A DNA stretch of 64,000 nucleotides from Mytilinidion resinicola (lineage: Eukaryota > Ascomycota > Dothideomycetes > Mytilinidiales > Mytilinidiaceae). The notes under the pieces were generated by a model. The model was not told the DNA's origin and searched no databases. It was given only the letters and a program-made list of their open reading frames with translations. The position numbers and the translations under genes are program-made. Positions 22,756 to 35,280 of the stretch are shown here, in pieces (position 1 is the first letter of the stretch; every line of letters begins with the position of its first letter). The stretch spans positions 2,055,665 to 2,119,664 of the forward strand of contig NW_022985441.1 of NCBI RefSeq assembly GCF_010093595.1, read 5' to 3'.

Positions 22756-23561
22756 TCAACAAACAAACCCACCGTCGACAGGAATACAAGCACCAGTCGT
22801 ATACAGACTTTCCGGGCCTAGCAGATACCCTACCAGTGCGGCGACCTCCTCAGGCTTGCCTGCCCTCGCAATAGGCGGCCCCGGGAGTGGGGGGCCCTTC
22901 ATAACCTCCACTAGCATTGGTGTCTCAATCGGTCCCCTATCCCAGTATCAGTAAACCTTCAATTGCAGTGAAATCATGGATCTACTTACGGGCACACAGC
23001 ATTGACCCTGATGCGCTTTCCAGCTGCCTCCAAAGCTGCACACTTCGTCAACCCTATAACCGCATGCTTGCTCGTGACATACGGCGCTAGCGCGATAGAC
23101 GCTTTCAAGCCGGCCACACTGGACGTGTTCACGATACTGCCTCCTTCGGTAAGAACCTTCAACTCAGCACGTATGCATCGCATTACTCCGCCAACGTTTA
23201 TGTTCATCAAACGGTCCCAGTCTTCATCTTCGATCGTGTCTATATTGCCCCATTTGCCCATGATCCCGGCGTTGTTGACGGCACCGTTGAGCTCACCAAA
23301 CGTGGCGACGGTGTCATTGATCCAGGAGTCAACCTCCTTGGAGGAACAGACATTGACGACGGTGGAAGTGATTTTAGAGTCGGGAAAGTCGTGCCGGAGG
23401 CCCTTGACGCTGGCCTCAAGCTGTTCCCGTTCGACGTCAGCTAGAGCGAGATTTGCGCCGCGTTCGGCGAGGTAGCGGGCGATTGCGAAACCGATTCCAC
23501 GAGCGGCGCCGGTGATTGCAATGGCTTTCTTCGCAAAGGGAAGTGCTACGGCAGGTGACAT
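22756..23561 (-). CDS. Short-chain dehydrogenase/reductase, classical SDR
   Basis: NAD(P)(H)-dependent oxidoreductase of 250 residues, the usual length. Exons are 23561-22990 and 22936-22756, with a 53-base intron (GTAAGT...TAG). The cofactor motif TGAARGIG is at 17-24, NNAG at 96-99, and the catalytic Ser147/148, Tyr161 and Lys165 (YVTSK) are present. The C-terminus GACIPVDGGFVC is typical. The start is the ATG that places TGxxxGxG at the usual distance; the open frame extends 29 codons upstream without homology. The substrate cannot be predicted. It diverges from RPL10A with about 690 bases between starts. Confidence 0.9.
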
Positions 23562-24246
23562 TATGGTCGCTGAGATCGACAGTCGGATTGGACTAGGTAT
23601 CCTTGGGGTTTGGATGTCAGGATTATAGCAGACTAGAATTAGTTCCACAATTACAATGCTGGTAGCACAATATAAGGTACCGAAGCCTGTTGAATGTTGG
23701 AGGTGGTCCGGCTATCACGATCAAGTTCGGTGATGGAATTTCGGATAAGACTCGAGACCATGAGGTGGGGTGATTTTCTATGCTTGTTCACCCATTAGAG
23801 CCGCCGCTTTCCTGTCTTCCTAACGCAACACATCAAAGGCCAGTCCATTACTGTACTTGGCTGAATAAGGTGGACGCGCTGGCGGGAATCCATATCTGAT
23901 GACCCTTCCGAGGGCTGGAATGTTCCCGATATCACTGATTGCGTGACGGTGGAGTAGTCGATATGTTGTCTAGGATTCTGTGGCTTCTGCTCTCCATCAA
24001 TTCTTCCTCTGCGGGCTCTGTGCGATGATAGTGTAAGGAGAGCACTCTTGCTACGTCGTCCTTGAGACGTCGTCCACGGGTGGAGTTCAAGATGGGCGAA
24101 AGTCTTGGCTGCGCTAAGCCTAATCGACACTAGCACTTTTCGACGCCCACAAATCTTCTGGCGAGGCGGCCATCCCACCGTCAAACCCCATCGCCACTGT
24201 TCACCAAAAGAATTACCAGCATTCTCTTGGGAGACAATCAATCAGC
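23562..24246. promoter_or_regulatory. Shared promoter region between the SDR and RPL10A
   Basis: 685 bases between divergent starts. ORFs here are antisense shadows without domains. I see no defined factor site that I would name with confidence. Confidence 0.4.
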
Positions 24247-25188
24247 ATGTCGAAAATCACAGTGGCCGGCGTTCGTTCCAACGTCAAGGGTGCGTTTCCT
24301 CCGCCAGCGCGCAGATGAGGGCAGTCACCGACAGTAACGATTTGCAGAGCTCCTTGAGTACTCCAACGAGACCAAGAAGAGGAACTTTTTGGTACGTTTC
24401 CATATCCGATCTTTTCAGCAAATGGATGCTAACAAATGCGCAGGAAACCGTTGAACTCCGTAAGCCCTCCTCCCGCTGTCCTCGCGACACTCGCCACCCG
24501 AGAAGTATACTGAGACAATGCAGAAATCGGCCTCAAGAACTACGATCCCCAGCGTGACAAGCGTTTCAGCGGAACCGTTAAGCTCCCCAGCGTTCCTCGC
24601 CCGCGCATGTCCGTCTGCGTCCTCGGTGACCAGCATGACATCGATCGTGCCAAGCATCACGGCGTGGACGCCATGTCCTCGGACGACTTGAAGAAGCTGA
24701 ACAAGAACAAGAAGCTCATCAAGAGTGAGTTGGGAACACTGGCGCGATTTGGAGGCATTGGCTAATATGGACTTAGAGCTTGCGCGCAAGTACGATGCCT
24801 TCATCGCTTCGGACACCCTCATCAAGCAGATCCCTCGTCTCTTGGGTCCGGGTCTTTCCAAGGGTCAGTCATACTCCACGACTCCAAACCCCGTTTAAAA
24901 ACGGCTATACTAATGTTCTGCGCAGCTGGTAAATTCCCGGCTCCCGTCTCCCACGCCGAAGATCTTGCCAACAAGATCACCGAAGTCAAGTCGACCATCA
25001 AGTTCCAGCTCAAGAAGGTGCTGTGCATGGGTGTCGCTATCGGAAATGTTGGCATGACCGAGGACGAGCTGATCGGTAACATTATGTTGGCTATCAACTA
25101 CCTCGTGTCGCTGCTGAAGAAAGGCTGGCAGAACGTTGGAAGCTTGACCATCAAGGCTTCCATGTCGCCGCCCAAGCGGTTGTACTAG
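24247..25188 (+). CDS. RPL10A: 60S ribosomal protein L10a (uL1)
   Basis: Large-subunit protein forming the L1 stalk, which moves deacylated tRNA at the E site. Six exons join cleanly: 24247-24289, 24348-24391, 24444-24459, 24524-24724, 24777-24863 and 24926-25188. They give 217 residues, the length of yeast Rpl1. The sequence starts [14 protein letters not shown] and contains [50 protein letters not shown] and the end SMSPPKRLY. All five introns are 52-64 bases with GT...AG borders; exon 3 is only 16 bases. Many introns are usual for ribosomal protein genes of filamentous ascomycetes. The gene is intact and is the best internal control for sequence quality in this window. Confidence 0.97.
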
Positions 25189-25985
25189 ATACTGGGTGTG
25201 TATCTAGTTGTTCAGAAGTAGTTGAGGAGGCAGACCACAAAGTTCTGCAGAACTGAGATGCGTGGGCCACGAGCTCCATCTCCAGCGAAGACGTAGTTGA
25301 AAATCCCGATAATTGCATAGTCACAATGACAGCAAGATCACTCGAAATGCTTCTCGTGCCGTGACCTTTGAATGTGATGTAGTTGAAAGTGACAGAATGC
25401 TGCCTCGAAAGGTCAAGGTTCTGAGCGAGCGCAATTTGCGGTGCACGAAGAGCCTCGCAGAATTTTCCTGAGGTGAAAATTCTGAGCAATAATGCCAGCG
25501 ACATGCATCAAAATCTAAAGCTCCAGCATTATTCCTCACAGTCCAAGCCGATTCACAATCCTAGGTATCACGAATAGTATGTAGCGGCCATCCCACAACT
25601 CCAATCCATCTTTTCACGGACGATGCAGCTGGTAGGAAGACGAGCGCCTGGGGTCTTTTCTTCGAGGCCGGGAACGGAAGGAGATCCATGGGAAGCGTGG
25701 AAAGCCCTCAGCAAGCCGCATAGCGGAGCCTCGTTGTAGATTTAGAAAAATCCTAACTGATGATGAAGAAAGAAGAGGACGCGGGTCGACGAGCTTTTTG
25801 TAGGTAGCGGAGCCCAGCCCGGGCCGGCAGTGTGGCCGGGGCTAACGGGGGAACGTCAAAGCGGCATGAATTTGGCCCCTCGTTGTTTGCGACGTCCAAG
25901 CTTCTATCTGAGTCAATTGAGCTGCATGTTCTTCTCCAAATATTTCTACAGTAAATTGACTGACGACGAATTGCAAAACGGCGTC
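25189..25985. other. Gene-free stretch between RPL10A and TRP4
   Basis: RPL10A 3' UTR followed by the TRP4 promoter and leader. The TRP4 frame is open back to 25830, but the upstream codons do not look like the family. Confidence 0.5.
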
Positions 25986-27266
25986 ATGGCTGCTGAAAAG
26001 AAAACGTACATCGACATCAAGCCGCTCTTAACGGGCCTTTGGCATGAATCATCCCATGTTTCCCCCTCCGCTATAGATATTGCAGCTGCTATCGCCCTCA
26101 TCTTCACCAATGACCTCTCCGACGTCCAGACAGGAGCGCTCCTGACCGCCCTCCACTTTACGGATCGCGATCGTGAGGCCGATGTCCTCACCAAATGCGC
26201 TGAGTCCATGCGTAACGCGGCCCTTCCCACCGATATGGAGGCATTGAAGACGGTAATAGACTGGCGCGGGCGTCATGAAGGTACATATCACGGCGGGCTG
26301 GTACGGTATGCCTTGGAATCCTATACATGAAGCATCTCAGTAGGCTAATATCTACTCTCGCAGTGTGACATAGTAGGAACGGGCGGTGACTCGCACAACA
26401 CCTTCAACATCTCCACCACGTCCTCCATCCTCGCCTCCTCTCTCCTCCTTATCGCCAAACACGGTAACGTAGCCTCGACGTCCAAATCTGGCTCTGCGAA
26501 CCTGCTCGAGAATGCCATGCCGCTGGCCCCTAAGATCCGGAATGTGACTCCTGCAACCCTCACAAACATCTACTCCGCTACCAACTACTCCTTTCTCTTC
26601 GCGCAGGTTTTCCACCCCGGCGCGAAGCATGCTGCAGATATCCGCAGACAGCTCGGCTGGCGCACCATATTCAACCTCCTCGGTCCCCTCGCGAACCCCT
26701 TGCATCCGCTCGTCGAAACCCGCGTCATCGGCGTCGCGCGACGAGAGATAGGCCCCGTATTTGCCGAATCGCTACGACAAAGTGGTGCAAAAAAGGCTCT
26801 TATAATCTGCGGCGACGAAGAGCTCGACGAGCTGAGCTGTGCGGGTCCCACGCATTGCTGGCAACTCGCCGTGCCATCCGGAGCAAGCGAGCCTGAAATC
26901 GCCTCTTTCACCCTCACACCAGAGGACTTTGGGCTGCCACGACATCCGTTATCAGAAGTTTCGCCCGGGAAGGAGCCCGCGGAGAATGCGGCGATCTTGA
27001 TGTCTATTTTGAAGGGAGAAAGACCTCAGGACGATCCCATCGTACACTTCGTCCTCATCAACACAGCTGCCCTGTTCGTCGTCTCGGGCATATGTGAAGC
27101 GGAATCGTCTAATATGGGCCCTGGAGATGACGGGAAGGTGATTACGGAACGTGGTCCTGCTGGTGGACGCTGGAAAGAGGGCGTGAGAAGGGCGAGATGG
27201 GCGATTAGTAGTGGCGCGGCGCTCAAGGAGTGGGAAGGGTTCGTAGAGGTAACTAATAGAGGATGA
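25986..27266 (+). CDS. TRP4: Anthranilate phosphoribosyltransferase (tryptophan synthesis)
   Basis: Transfers phosphoribose from PRPP to anthranilate, the second committed step of tryptophan synthesis. Two exons, 25986-26300 and 26364-27266, give about 405 residues; the 63-base intron (GTACGG...CAG) joins YHGGL to CDIVGTGGDSHNTFNIST. That tract is the glycine-rich PRPP-binding loop (GTGGD at 110-114). KHGNVASTSKSGSANLLE is the second substrate loop and QLGWRTIFNLLGPLANP the anthranilate-site segment. The N-terminal helical domain (DVQTGALLTALHF) is also present. The start at MAAEKKTYIDIKPLL fits family N-termini. Intact. Confidence 0.95.
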
Positions 27267-27637
27267 ATGGGTTGCACCATCATACCCAATCGAGTAAAAA
27301 TCTTGTCACCGTCTTATTTGTCTTTCAAAATTCTACAGAAAATGAAAGCTCTTCATTCTGTACGATTGGTACAGATGCAGAGGCGCTTGAAACAATATGC
27401 AGACTTATCTCAAGGCACCAACATGTTTCAAAACTCTTTCCTCTCAATTGACTGGTTATCAAACTACGCTATCCAGAGGTCGTACTCTAACGACCAAAAA
27501 AAGTCTCCGCAGCAATAGTAGGCCGTCTGCCCCGCACCTAATTGCTGGTTTGAAGCTAAAACACAAGACCAGCTGCTCTCACTACGAAAGAAAGCATCCC
27601 GCTTCGCACCATCCATTCAGAGAAGCTAAACCTTCCC
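27267..27637. terminator. Convergent 3' region of TRP4 and the MYND gene
   Basis: 370 bases between two stop codons facing each other. No other gene seen; both transcripts must end here. Confidence 0.4.
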
Positions 27638-29381
27638 TTAATACATCCCCTCAACCACCGCTTCCCCACACTCGCGACGAGCAGCCCTCGAGTTAGAATG
27701 ATCTCGACAGGCCTGTTTATGCTGCGCCCAGTCTGCGCGTTGGCACGCTGGACTACAGTAGAAGCGCCTATAGCACCCCGTGCACGCACGGAGCGCGCCG
27801 AGCTTATCGCAGATCGGACAGCGAGCGGGAGGTTTGGAATCGTATTCTTCACGGGCAATGCGGACGGCTTCTTCGTGTGTGGGAGGAGCTGTGAGGGCTG
27901 GAGTTAGTCTGGGGAAAGAGGAGGGGTTCGGGACATACGGTCTCTTTCCACAAGCCGATAACGAGGCTCGCCTTCAGCACGTCGCTCTCTAGCATTCCGC
28001 TCGAGGCGGGCCATGAAAGCGGCATGGCTCTCTGGCCGGTTGGGGTTCCGGTTCTCTTTATCTCTATCGTCGGCGCGGGTGGGTGGGTGTGCGGGCGCTG
28101 TATCGGGGTCCGTAAACCATCCTTAGCATCTCACACTATTGCTTAACTTACCAGCTCCACCTCTACCACCACCTCCCAAATCAACCGCCCCTAGCCTCTC
28201 CAGCATCGCCTCATCAACAAGGCTTTTTATGGCCATACCTAATCTCCCATTCTCAACCCCCCTACCCCCGGGCTTCACACCCAGCAACTCATCCACAAGC
28301 ATCTCCCGCAAGATTTCCTTCCCCATATCCCCCAGCATCGCCGCACACACCTCCCCATCCGGTTTGTCTTTCCAGCTCTCCTTCAGCGTCTCGTGCCCCA
28401 TTATGCTACCCAGCCGGAGATCCGCGAACTCGCGCGCCTCGGCGCGGGTGAGCGACTTCGTGTCGAAGCCTTCGGGCAGAGGGTCGGAGCGCGTGATACC
28501 GGCCAGGCGGGAGGAGCGGGGGGCAACGCGGAGGTCGACGGTTTCGGGGATGGGGTGGGCGTTGTAGGGGGGCTGGGGGCGGGGGTTAGGGGGAGGGTTA
28601 GTAGGGCGGGTGTCGGCGTTGCAGGCGAGGCAGATGCCGCCGAATGTAGTCGGGTGGGTGCAGGCGGGTTCTGGAGTCTGGGAGGTGGGTAAGGTAGCGG
28701 CCTTGTGCGGACGGTGAGGGTTTGGGATGAGGTCCGGGAGGTCGTCGTCTTCGGCCTCTCTGGTCGATGATGGCTTGTCTGCTAGAGGGACAGCTTCGTT
28801 GTGAGTGAGTGTGGTGGGAAGTGGGGCGGGAGCTGTTATTCTTTCGCCGCAATCGACACAAAAGCGGCCAAAGAGGTTTTTGTGCGTGCAAGGTCCTTTC
28901 TCCCAAGGGGCAGGTGTTTTGGGTTCATTGTCGGATAAGGTAAGACCACGGGCTGAGGACGTGCCGGATGCCATGGCCTTGCCACAATCGACGCAGGCAC
29001 CCGCGAAGTGAGTTTTGTGAGCGCAAGGACCCTCTTCCTCCAAAGGGACAGGTCCATTGACATTACGTGCGCGAGGGTTGGGGACAGAGGACGAACCGGA
29101 CGTCATTTCTGTGCCGCAATCAACACAAAAGCGCCCAAGGAGGACTCTGTGCGTGCATGAGGTTTGCTCGACATTGATTCCTTCCATGCTGTATGCTGGT
29201 TAGTGTATGTGCGTAGGCGGAAGGCTGTGAGGATGCTTGCTTACGCCATGGTATGTTGAATCTTTTGCATGCCGAACTGTGTGTATTGCCGCGAATCTTG
29301 TCCGGCGGGAACGCCGCCCTCCATTTCGATTTGGTTCCGGGCGCGCATCAGGAGGTCCATGTGTGGGTTGGGGGAAGACAT
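27638..29381 (-). CDS. Zinc-finger protein: four CxH-CxxC knuckles plus C-terminal MYND finger
   Basis: 527 residues from four exons: 29381-29245, 29188-28152, 28097-27939 and 27888-27638, joined by introns of 50-56 bases with GTAAG or GTATG donors. Four copies of C-x-H-x7-C-x2-C start at residues 57, 101, 146 and 222 (CTHRVLLGRFCVDC and relatives), spaced by low-complexity linkers. A charged helical region follows (TRAEAREFADLRLGSIMGHETLKESW). The last exon encodes a MYND finger at about 468-505 (CPICDKLG, CTGC, FYCSPACQ, HKQAC). MYND fingers bind Pro-rich partners in transcription and chromatin proteins. The CxH-CxxC unit resembles a short motif (CxH..FGGLCxxCG) in Fcp1-type CTD phosphatases, but no phosphatase domain is present. 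Its function is unknown; a nuclear role is inferred. Confidence 0.85.
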
Positions 29382-30606
29382 AGTGGATAGTGTTGGCGAG
29401 AGTCCGGGTGGCAAGATTGGGGTAATGAGAAGTGGAGGTGCTGGTGTGAGTGAGAAGGATGGTTGAGTGGGGAGGTAGGATTGGCAAGGGAAATTAACCA
29501 GCCATTTGGCAGGTGTGAGGGAGATGGGGTAGTGAATGAACCTCCGGAGTCGATGACAACCCTCGCGCTTCCCAACTCTCCGAAATGGAAGAATACAGTG
29601 GCACAGTGGATTGCTCTGGTGAAGCCAACTAAGAATCGGCTATACCACCTAGGGCTCACTCGTCTATCAAGCGACGTTCGCGGCTTGGTACCACCACCGG
29701 GGTGGATGTAACCCTTTTCTTCTTTTTTTTTTCTCTCTAGCTTGAGTTTGGATCTTGCGTGTGCCAACTTGCATTTATTTTTAAACCAATATTCTTTTTG
29801 GGATGATAGCTCCAAGGACGTTGATACCAACCAAGCAGTAGTGAAGAATAGAGCTCCGCATCAGAGCCGTCCACTAACCCTCAAGCAACGCTTATCCCAA
29901 TCTGCTTCAGGCCAAAGACATACCACCTAAACCCCCCAACCTCCGCCCTCGCTCTTTGCTTTTCCTTTTAGCTTTTTGTAAAAAGTGACCATTTTCTGAG
30001 TGTATATATTCCATAACATTCTGCCGTCCTTCCAGAATTCTTATCCTTACAAGTGCAAGTGAGACACCCGTGGCCTAGTTTGTCATGGGCAGCGCTCTGG
30101 CTCCTTCGTAACATGGGATTTGAATTTCTTTTGCTTTTTATATATCTCTTTTGGGACCTTAGTTCGAATTGTAGGCGGGGCACTACTTCTTTTTGCTATT
30201 TCACATTTTCTCATTTCACCTCACGGCCTTTGCACTCACGTGGTCATCATCAGGTGGCGTGCGCTTAAACCCTTCGATCTTTGTGTTCCATCAATAAATA
30301 TTATGATTAGGCGAGTTGTTCTTAAGCACCCAGGACGGATTGTTGAGAAGAGGAGCTCTGAAGGCTGGGATTGAGGCTGATGCATGGAGTTAGGAAAGAA
30401 CACTCGTTCATACTTGCGCTATGAATAGTTATGACGAATGCTGCAGCGGACTGCTTACCTTCTTCAACACGACTTCGCACAAAGCACGCGATCTGTAGAG
30501 TAGCCATTGAAGATATACCTGCGAATGCAGACTACACACATCAAGCTCACAACGCACGCATCGAAAGAGAAAAAAGGGTATCCTAGGAAATTAAGAGGAG
30601 CCTAGC
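29382..30606. other. Gene-free stretch between the MYND gene and the flavin oxidase
   Basis: MYND-gene promoter and leader (left) and oxidase 3' UTR (right). Pyrimidine and T-rich tracts are common near 29720-29750. No gene seen. Confidence 0.5.
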
Positions 30607-32132
30607 CTATGCCGCAACGGGAATACTCTGCGGGTTGTGAAACACATCTCCTGGATCCACCGCGCGCTTAATCTCCTTCAGCTGCTGCAGATTCGCGCCC
30701 CAGTACGCCTGCTGTCCATCCGGTAGCTCGGGATCGACGTATCCCGGATACGCGCCCAGCGTGTGACCCGGCAGCGCATCTAGGATTACCTTGTTGATGC
30801 CGGTGATGAAAGAGCGCGTCGTGTTCGTCACACGACTGATGTCGATGGCGTAGGTTTGCACGTAAAAGAGGGTGTCGCGGAGTGAGAAAGCTGTCGCATT
30901 CATCGGCACGTCGGAGACGGCGCCACCGCTGAGATCGAAGATGGCTGAGAGTTTAGCTAGGTGCGAGGGCTGAAAGATAGTGAGAATACTTACCAAACCA
31001 TATCGCGGTACCCTTATCGGTGTTGTCGAAGTACTCAAAGAGCGCTTCGACACCACCGTCTGGAATCAGATCGTCTTTGGTGAAGGCGAGGGATTTGGAG
31101 TAAAAGTTGCTGGGAACGCCACCGCCGATTTGGAGCCCGCCTTCTTCAGCCCACTGCGCGACCAGCCCAAGCCAATCGTCCAGAACGATAGTGCTTGGAT
31201 CACCGTTTCCTGGGAGCCGGCTCGTGATATTGAGCGACTCGAACTCTTCTTTGGAGCCAAAGTAGGTGCCGTACACGATAGTCCCGAGCTCGAAGACGAT
31301 GAATTGGGAGGCAAACTTCCGAGAAAGGTCTGGGTCTGCGATGATAGATTGCCATGCTTTGAAGACATCGGCTTTCTCGGCTGTGGATCCTAGGTTGAAG
31401 TTGAAGTTGTACTGCACGACCTCGCCAGGCTCAGCTTCGGTGTGGACTTTGAACTCGGTGATGATTCCGAAGCTGGCGCCTGCACCCTTCAAGGCGAAAA
31501 GCACGTCCGGATTCTCGGTCGCGGATGCTCGGATAATAGAGGAGTTGGCGAGAACAACTTCGACTTCCTCCACGTGATCCAGTGCGGAGCCCCACATTCG
31601 AGACGTAGGACCCAAACCGCCTATCGTTGCGTGTCCTCCTATTCCAACCTGCGGGCAGGTTCCGTGGGCCATCGCCCGGCCACCGGCATCGTGCAGCCGC
31701 TTTGTGACGTCGTTGAGAAGAGTGCCGCCTCCGATGGTCGCCGTCCAGCTGCTGTTGTCCATCGAGAACTGCTGGAAGTGCCTGCAATAAATCAGAATTC
31801 TGGATCACGTCCTGATGAATAAGAGTCTTTCCGTACTTCAAGTCGACCACGATTGCGCCGTCGGTCCCGCCGATTCCATAGTTCCCATAGCTATGTCCTC
31901 CGCATCTCGGTTGAACCTTCAGCTTGGCGTCTGCAGCGCACTTGACGATCGCAGCAACTTGCTCGGCACTTTCGGGGTAGGTCACGGCGGCGGGTGTTAT
32001 CGGAATATCAAGGTTGTACGGTTTGACGTCGTTGAGCTGATATAACAACGTAGAAGAGGTAGTGAGTAGGCTGGCGTTTCCGCTGACTGCGCTGGTCAAG
32101 CATTTTTGTACAGAGGATGGGTGGTTACCCAT
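30607..32132 (-). CDS. FAD-linked oxidase, berberine-bridge/glucooligosaccharide-oxidase type
   Basis: 473 residues from three exons: 32132-31837, 31781-30994 and 30944-30607, with introns of 55 and 49 bases. The FAD_binding_4 domain shows RCGGHSYGNYGIGG, with His80 in the position that links to the flavin 8-methyl group, and HGTCPQVGIGGH, with Cys141 as the second (6-S-cysteinyl) link. Both residues together predict bicovalent FAD, typical of carbohydrate oxidases and some secondary-metabolism enzymes. The BBE C-terminal motif is present as QAYWGANLQQLKEIKRAVDPGDVFHNPQSI. No clear signal peptide is seen at the start (MGNHPSSVQKCLTSAVSG), unlike most secreted family members, so location is uncertain. 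Intact. Confidence 0.9.
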
Positions 32133-32883
32133 GTTTGTGGGATTGGAAATATCAAAATAGAAGAGGGTTTAAGAAGGTCAGAGAGAAGAGGGTCGGAGAG
32201 AAAGAAGAAGTAAACGAGTGAGGTAATAAAGTTTGATCATGCGACGAAGCGGAGTGACTTGCAAGGGACCTAAAGGCGGAGAGAAACCCTAAGGTGCAAC
32301 GACGTAACTAAGAACGCAAACGCTTCAACGCTTAATAGGATATGCCTGCGCTGCGATCTGCGCCTGCAATGATTCACAGCTGGGGAAGCGCGGCCTGTGA
32401 GACTATGGGCCCAATAACGAGCGGGCATGTCCATATTATCGGCGCTGCGGAGCGCCGAGTCATGAGGAGAGCCTCGAGCGCTGGTCCTGCGGGCATGCCA
32501 CACAGGGAAGCTTACGATGCTGGCCATCATCTCCACGGCCAGCGAAGGTGTGGCGAGGGCTGAAGAGCTGTGGATAGCATGCTGGTCTCGAGGTTGGTGG
32601 AGGGAAACTCCTGTCAGGGGTCCCGCCAGGGTCCAGTTGGCGGCATCCCTTGGCAACGGCCGTCTTCGTCTCGTCACTGGCTGCACACATTCATCCTCAA
32701 ACACAACAATAATTCCGCCGTCATCCAGTCGCTACTCACCCTTCACCTTTTCAAGTTTCTCGTGAAGAAGGGTATCGTGGACGGAACATTACGCGGCTCT
32801 ATCCGCCGCCGACCTTACACCTCTCTGAAGACAGACTCCATCTGTTGATTTCAACAAGCGTGGTTCTACCGCCTACTCTCCCG
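32133..32883. other. Gene-free stretch between the oxidase and the F-box remnant
   Basis: Oxidase promoter on the left (purine-rich leader at 32165-32220). Nothing coding recognised. Confidence 0.45.
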
Positions 32884-34725
32884 CAGGACTCACACCCTCT
32901 GCTCTGATCAACGTGCTCAACAGATTACCAACTGAACTGTTCTCTTTGATTCTTGGGCTGATAGTCGCTAAATGAGCGCATGCGACCGTGCTCACGTAGC
33001 TCACAAGACAAGATTCCAGATCAGGCTGATCTCAACCACCTATCGCAAGTATCAAAACTGCTGCACCACCGTACCGTGCCTGAGCTCTATCGGTCCGTCA
33101 CCTTCTTTGCGCCAGACGAGAAGAACCTCACTGAGCTTGGAGTGGAATCATGCCTGGCTAGCAACGCACGGCGATACCTGAAATATGTGAAAAATCTCCG
33201 CTTTACGTCACGTTTCCACCGTCGGCTCTTCATACGCTGCCCTCGTCGCAGGAACTCGGCCGTTTACGCATTTTATAGGATTGAACCTGAGTCTGACGAG
33301 GAGGTCGGTACATTTGACCTATCCGACAAGAGTGATCGCGAGCATGACGCCTTTCTTGAAGATATAGCATCACGGCTAGAGCCCCTGATGAATCTTATCA
33401 AAGACGAGAGTTTGCGAAGCTTTAGATTCGTCGTAACTTTGGTCTTGGTTCTGCTATACATATGGTTGATCAGCCCACGCAAACCAGCTGGGATTTAGGG
33501 GCCTGTGTGCCTCGCTCTATTCTGAGCCATATATCCACTAGGCAAGCCAACACCGACTCTTTCTCGATGACCGCTGCTACGGTCTGCTGCGCGTAGTGGG
33601 CTACGAGTCCGTACGAAGATTTCCACCTTACTCAGCTTCGGAAGGTTTCCTGGATTGCTGATGGACAGATGCATCTATCTGCTCTCAGAGCATTCTCAAA
33701 AGTAGTGCACACCTTCTCCAAGAGCTCGTGGTTGATGGCCAATCTTTCAGACGGGTCCGGCCCTTTCCCACCATTTTACCTTATAATCATCCTTATAATC
33801 ATCGCGTCTACGAAACCCTCAACGTAACGGACGGCGAACGAGCGACATTATTTTGTCTCTCAAAAAGCTCTCCCTATCTAGGACCCTTTTAGCGGATCCG
33901 TTAGTGAAACCGATATTTGCTTTCAACTTCTTTCAACTCCAGATTGACAATTGTAAAGCTACTGACGAGCTACTACACATGCTCGCCGGATCGTCAACGG
34001 CTATGCAACTCACGTCCTTCGAACTCAGATACGATTGTGCCAGTTTTAGTTACGCTCCTTTCAGAGAGTGTCTTGAGAGGTTCTTGGGCTCCTTTAACGG
34101 CTTGAAAACCCTGTATTTGGACTTCCCTAGGCCCCCAAATTTTGTCCAGACAGTATCTCATCACAAATCGACTTGGAGAAGTTGGTGTACCAACAAAGGG
34201 AGAATTATGATTTACCTTTGTTGTCCACCGAGGATTTTTCAATGATGTAATTAAGGTGCCTTGGACTTTCCATAAAGCCAAACGAACTGGTGTGTAAACG
34301 AGTGTAAGCGAGTAATGGTTGTGAGCTAACGCTCTTAGTTTCGCTGGATCACTCAACCTGCTTTAGGGGATGGCTCGGGTGAAGCCACCATTTGTCGGCT
34401 TGCAGTAGGGTTGCTTCACATCAGATTTCGTGTAAAACATACGCCAATGAGAAGATCCAGAAGGCTCGACGCCGAGTTTTCAGAAGCACTGTCCGACGTA
34501 TACAAGTTCGCGCTTTGGGCCTTTGGACCTGCCGGCTTTCCGAAACTAGAGGTTTTAGCCTACGGCGATTTCGCGTACCAGAGTCGCCATCCGAACATCC
34601 TGCTATGCAGATCATAGTGCCAATCCGACGGAGAGACTCCTCATCGGCAGCTTACCAAGAAGGATGTGAGGCTGTGGGAACTCGTTCAAGAGAACGCTGA
34701 CTTCCTGGAGGTTCGTTATGGATGA
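32884..34725 (+). pseudogene. F-box-like gene, decayed
   Basis: Pieces of one protein can be followed in changing frames. An F-box-like start (LPTELFSLIL) at about 32925 is followed from about 33020 by DQADLNHLSQVSKLLHHRTVPELYRSVTFF, then a charged segment to 33498. From 33853 comes LKKLSLSRT..., from 34411 KHTPMRRSRRLDAEFSEALSD with LWAFGPAGFPKLEVLAYGDFA, and from about 34660 LTKKDVRLWELVQENADFLEV. Stops at 32964, 33496 and 34615 and several frame changes cannot all be introns. The order matches fungal F-box/LRR-type proteins that recruit substrates to SCF ubiquitin ligase. A multi-exon gene is possible for some gaps, but not for the TAG at 34615 next to continuing homology. Confidence 0.5.
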
Positions 34726-35280
34726 GGATAGTCTGGAAGTCTAGGGGGATTGAATGTTCCGGTGCATTGCCATAGATGTCCGTACATTTTCCTGCTATTG
34801 ATGGGGCTCCAACGTACTAATAGAAACCAGGGGCAGCGGATGCACTTCCAATCTGCCTACACCCTGTTGACGCTGTGTGGAGTAGCCTCGTAAGTTTACT
34901 AGTTATCCAAAATGCCGATTGCCTCTCTTATTCAGAATTCTGAGAGGACTACGAGGCTCCTCACGCAGTAGTGAAAGAGTGTACGGATTTCAATGGCGAG
35001 GCATTGCCGCATCTACCCGGACATGTCATAGGTCTTTTTTACATTTGCGTCTGACCCTTTTTTCACTTCAAAGCAACCAGGCTTGCTTTTCTATCAAACG
35101 TTACTCAATTCGCTAAAAAGCTAAGAAGATCTTGGCTCTACTATAAGAAGGGCTCTTTCTACCACATCTCTCTTGCTCTTCTCCACACCCACCCCTACGC
35201 TCACACAGACACCGTTTCCCCTAGACACCTTTCACGCTGCACCACTCTCTCCAAAGTCCCTCATTTCAGCACCACATCCA
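34726..35280. other. Gene-free stretch and leader of the GNAT-like gene
   Basis: No gene seen. 35160-35280 is C/T-rich, as is common in fungal leaders, and open in frame with the next gene. Confidence 0.45.

Noticed and set aside
24415..24861. 148-residue minus-strand ORF over RPL10A
   Set aside because: Overlaps exons of a fully resolved ribosomal protein gene; no domain.
30980..31393. Plus-strand ORF over the flavin oxidase
   Set aside because: Antisense shadow; the minus strand carries FAD-binding motifs and correct introns.
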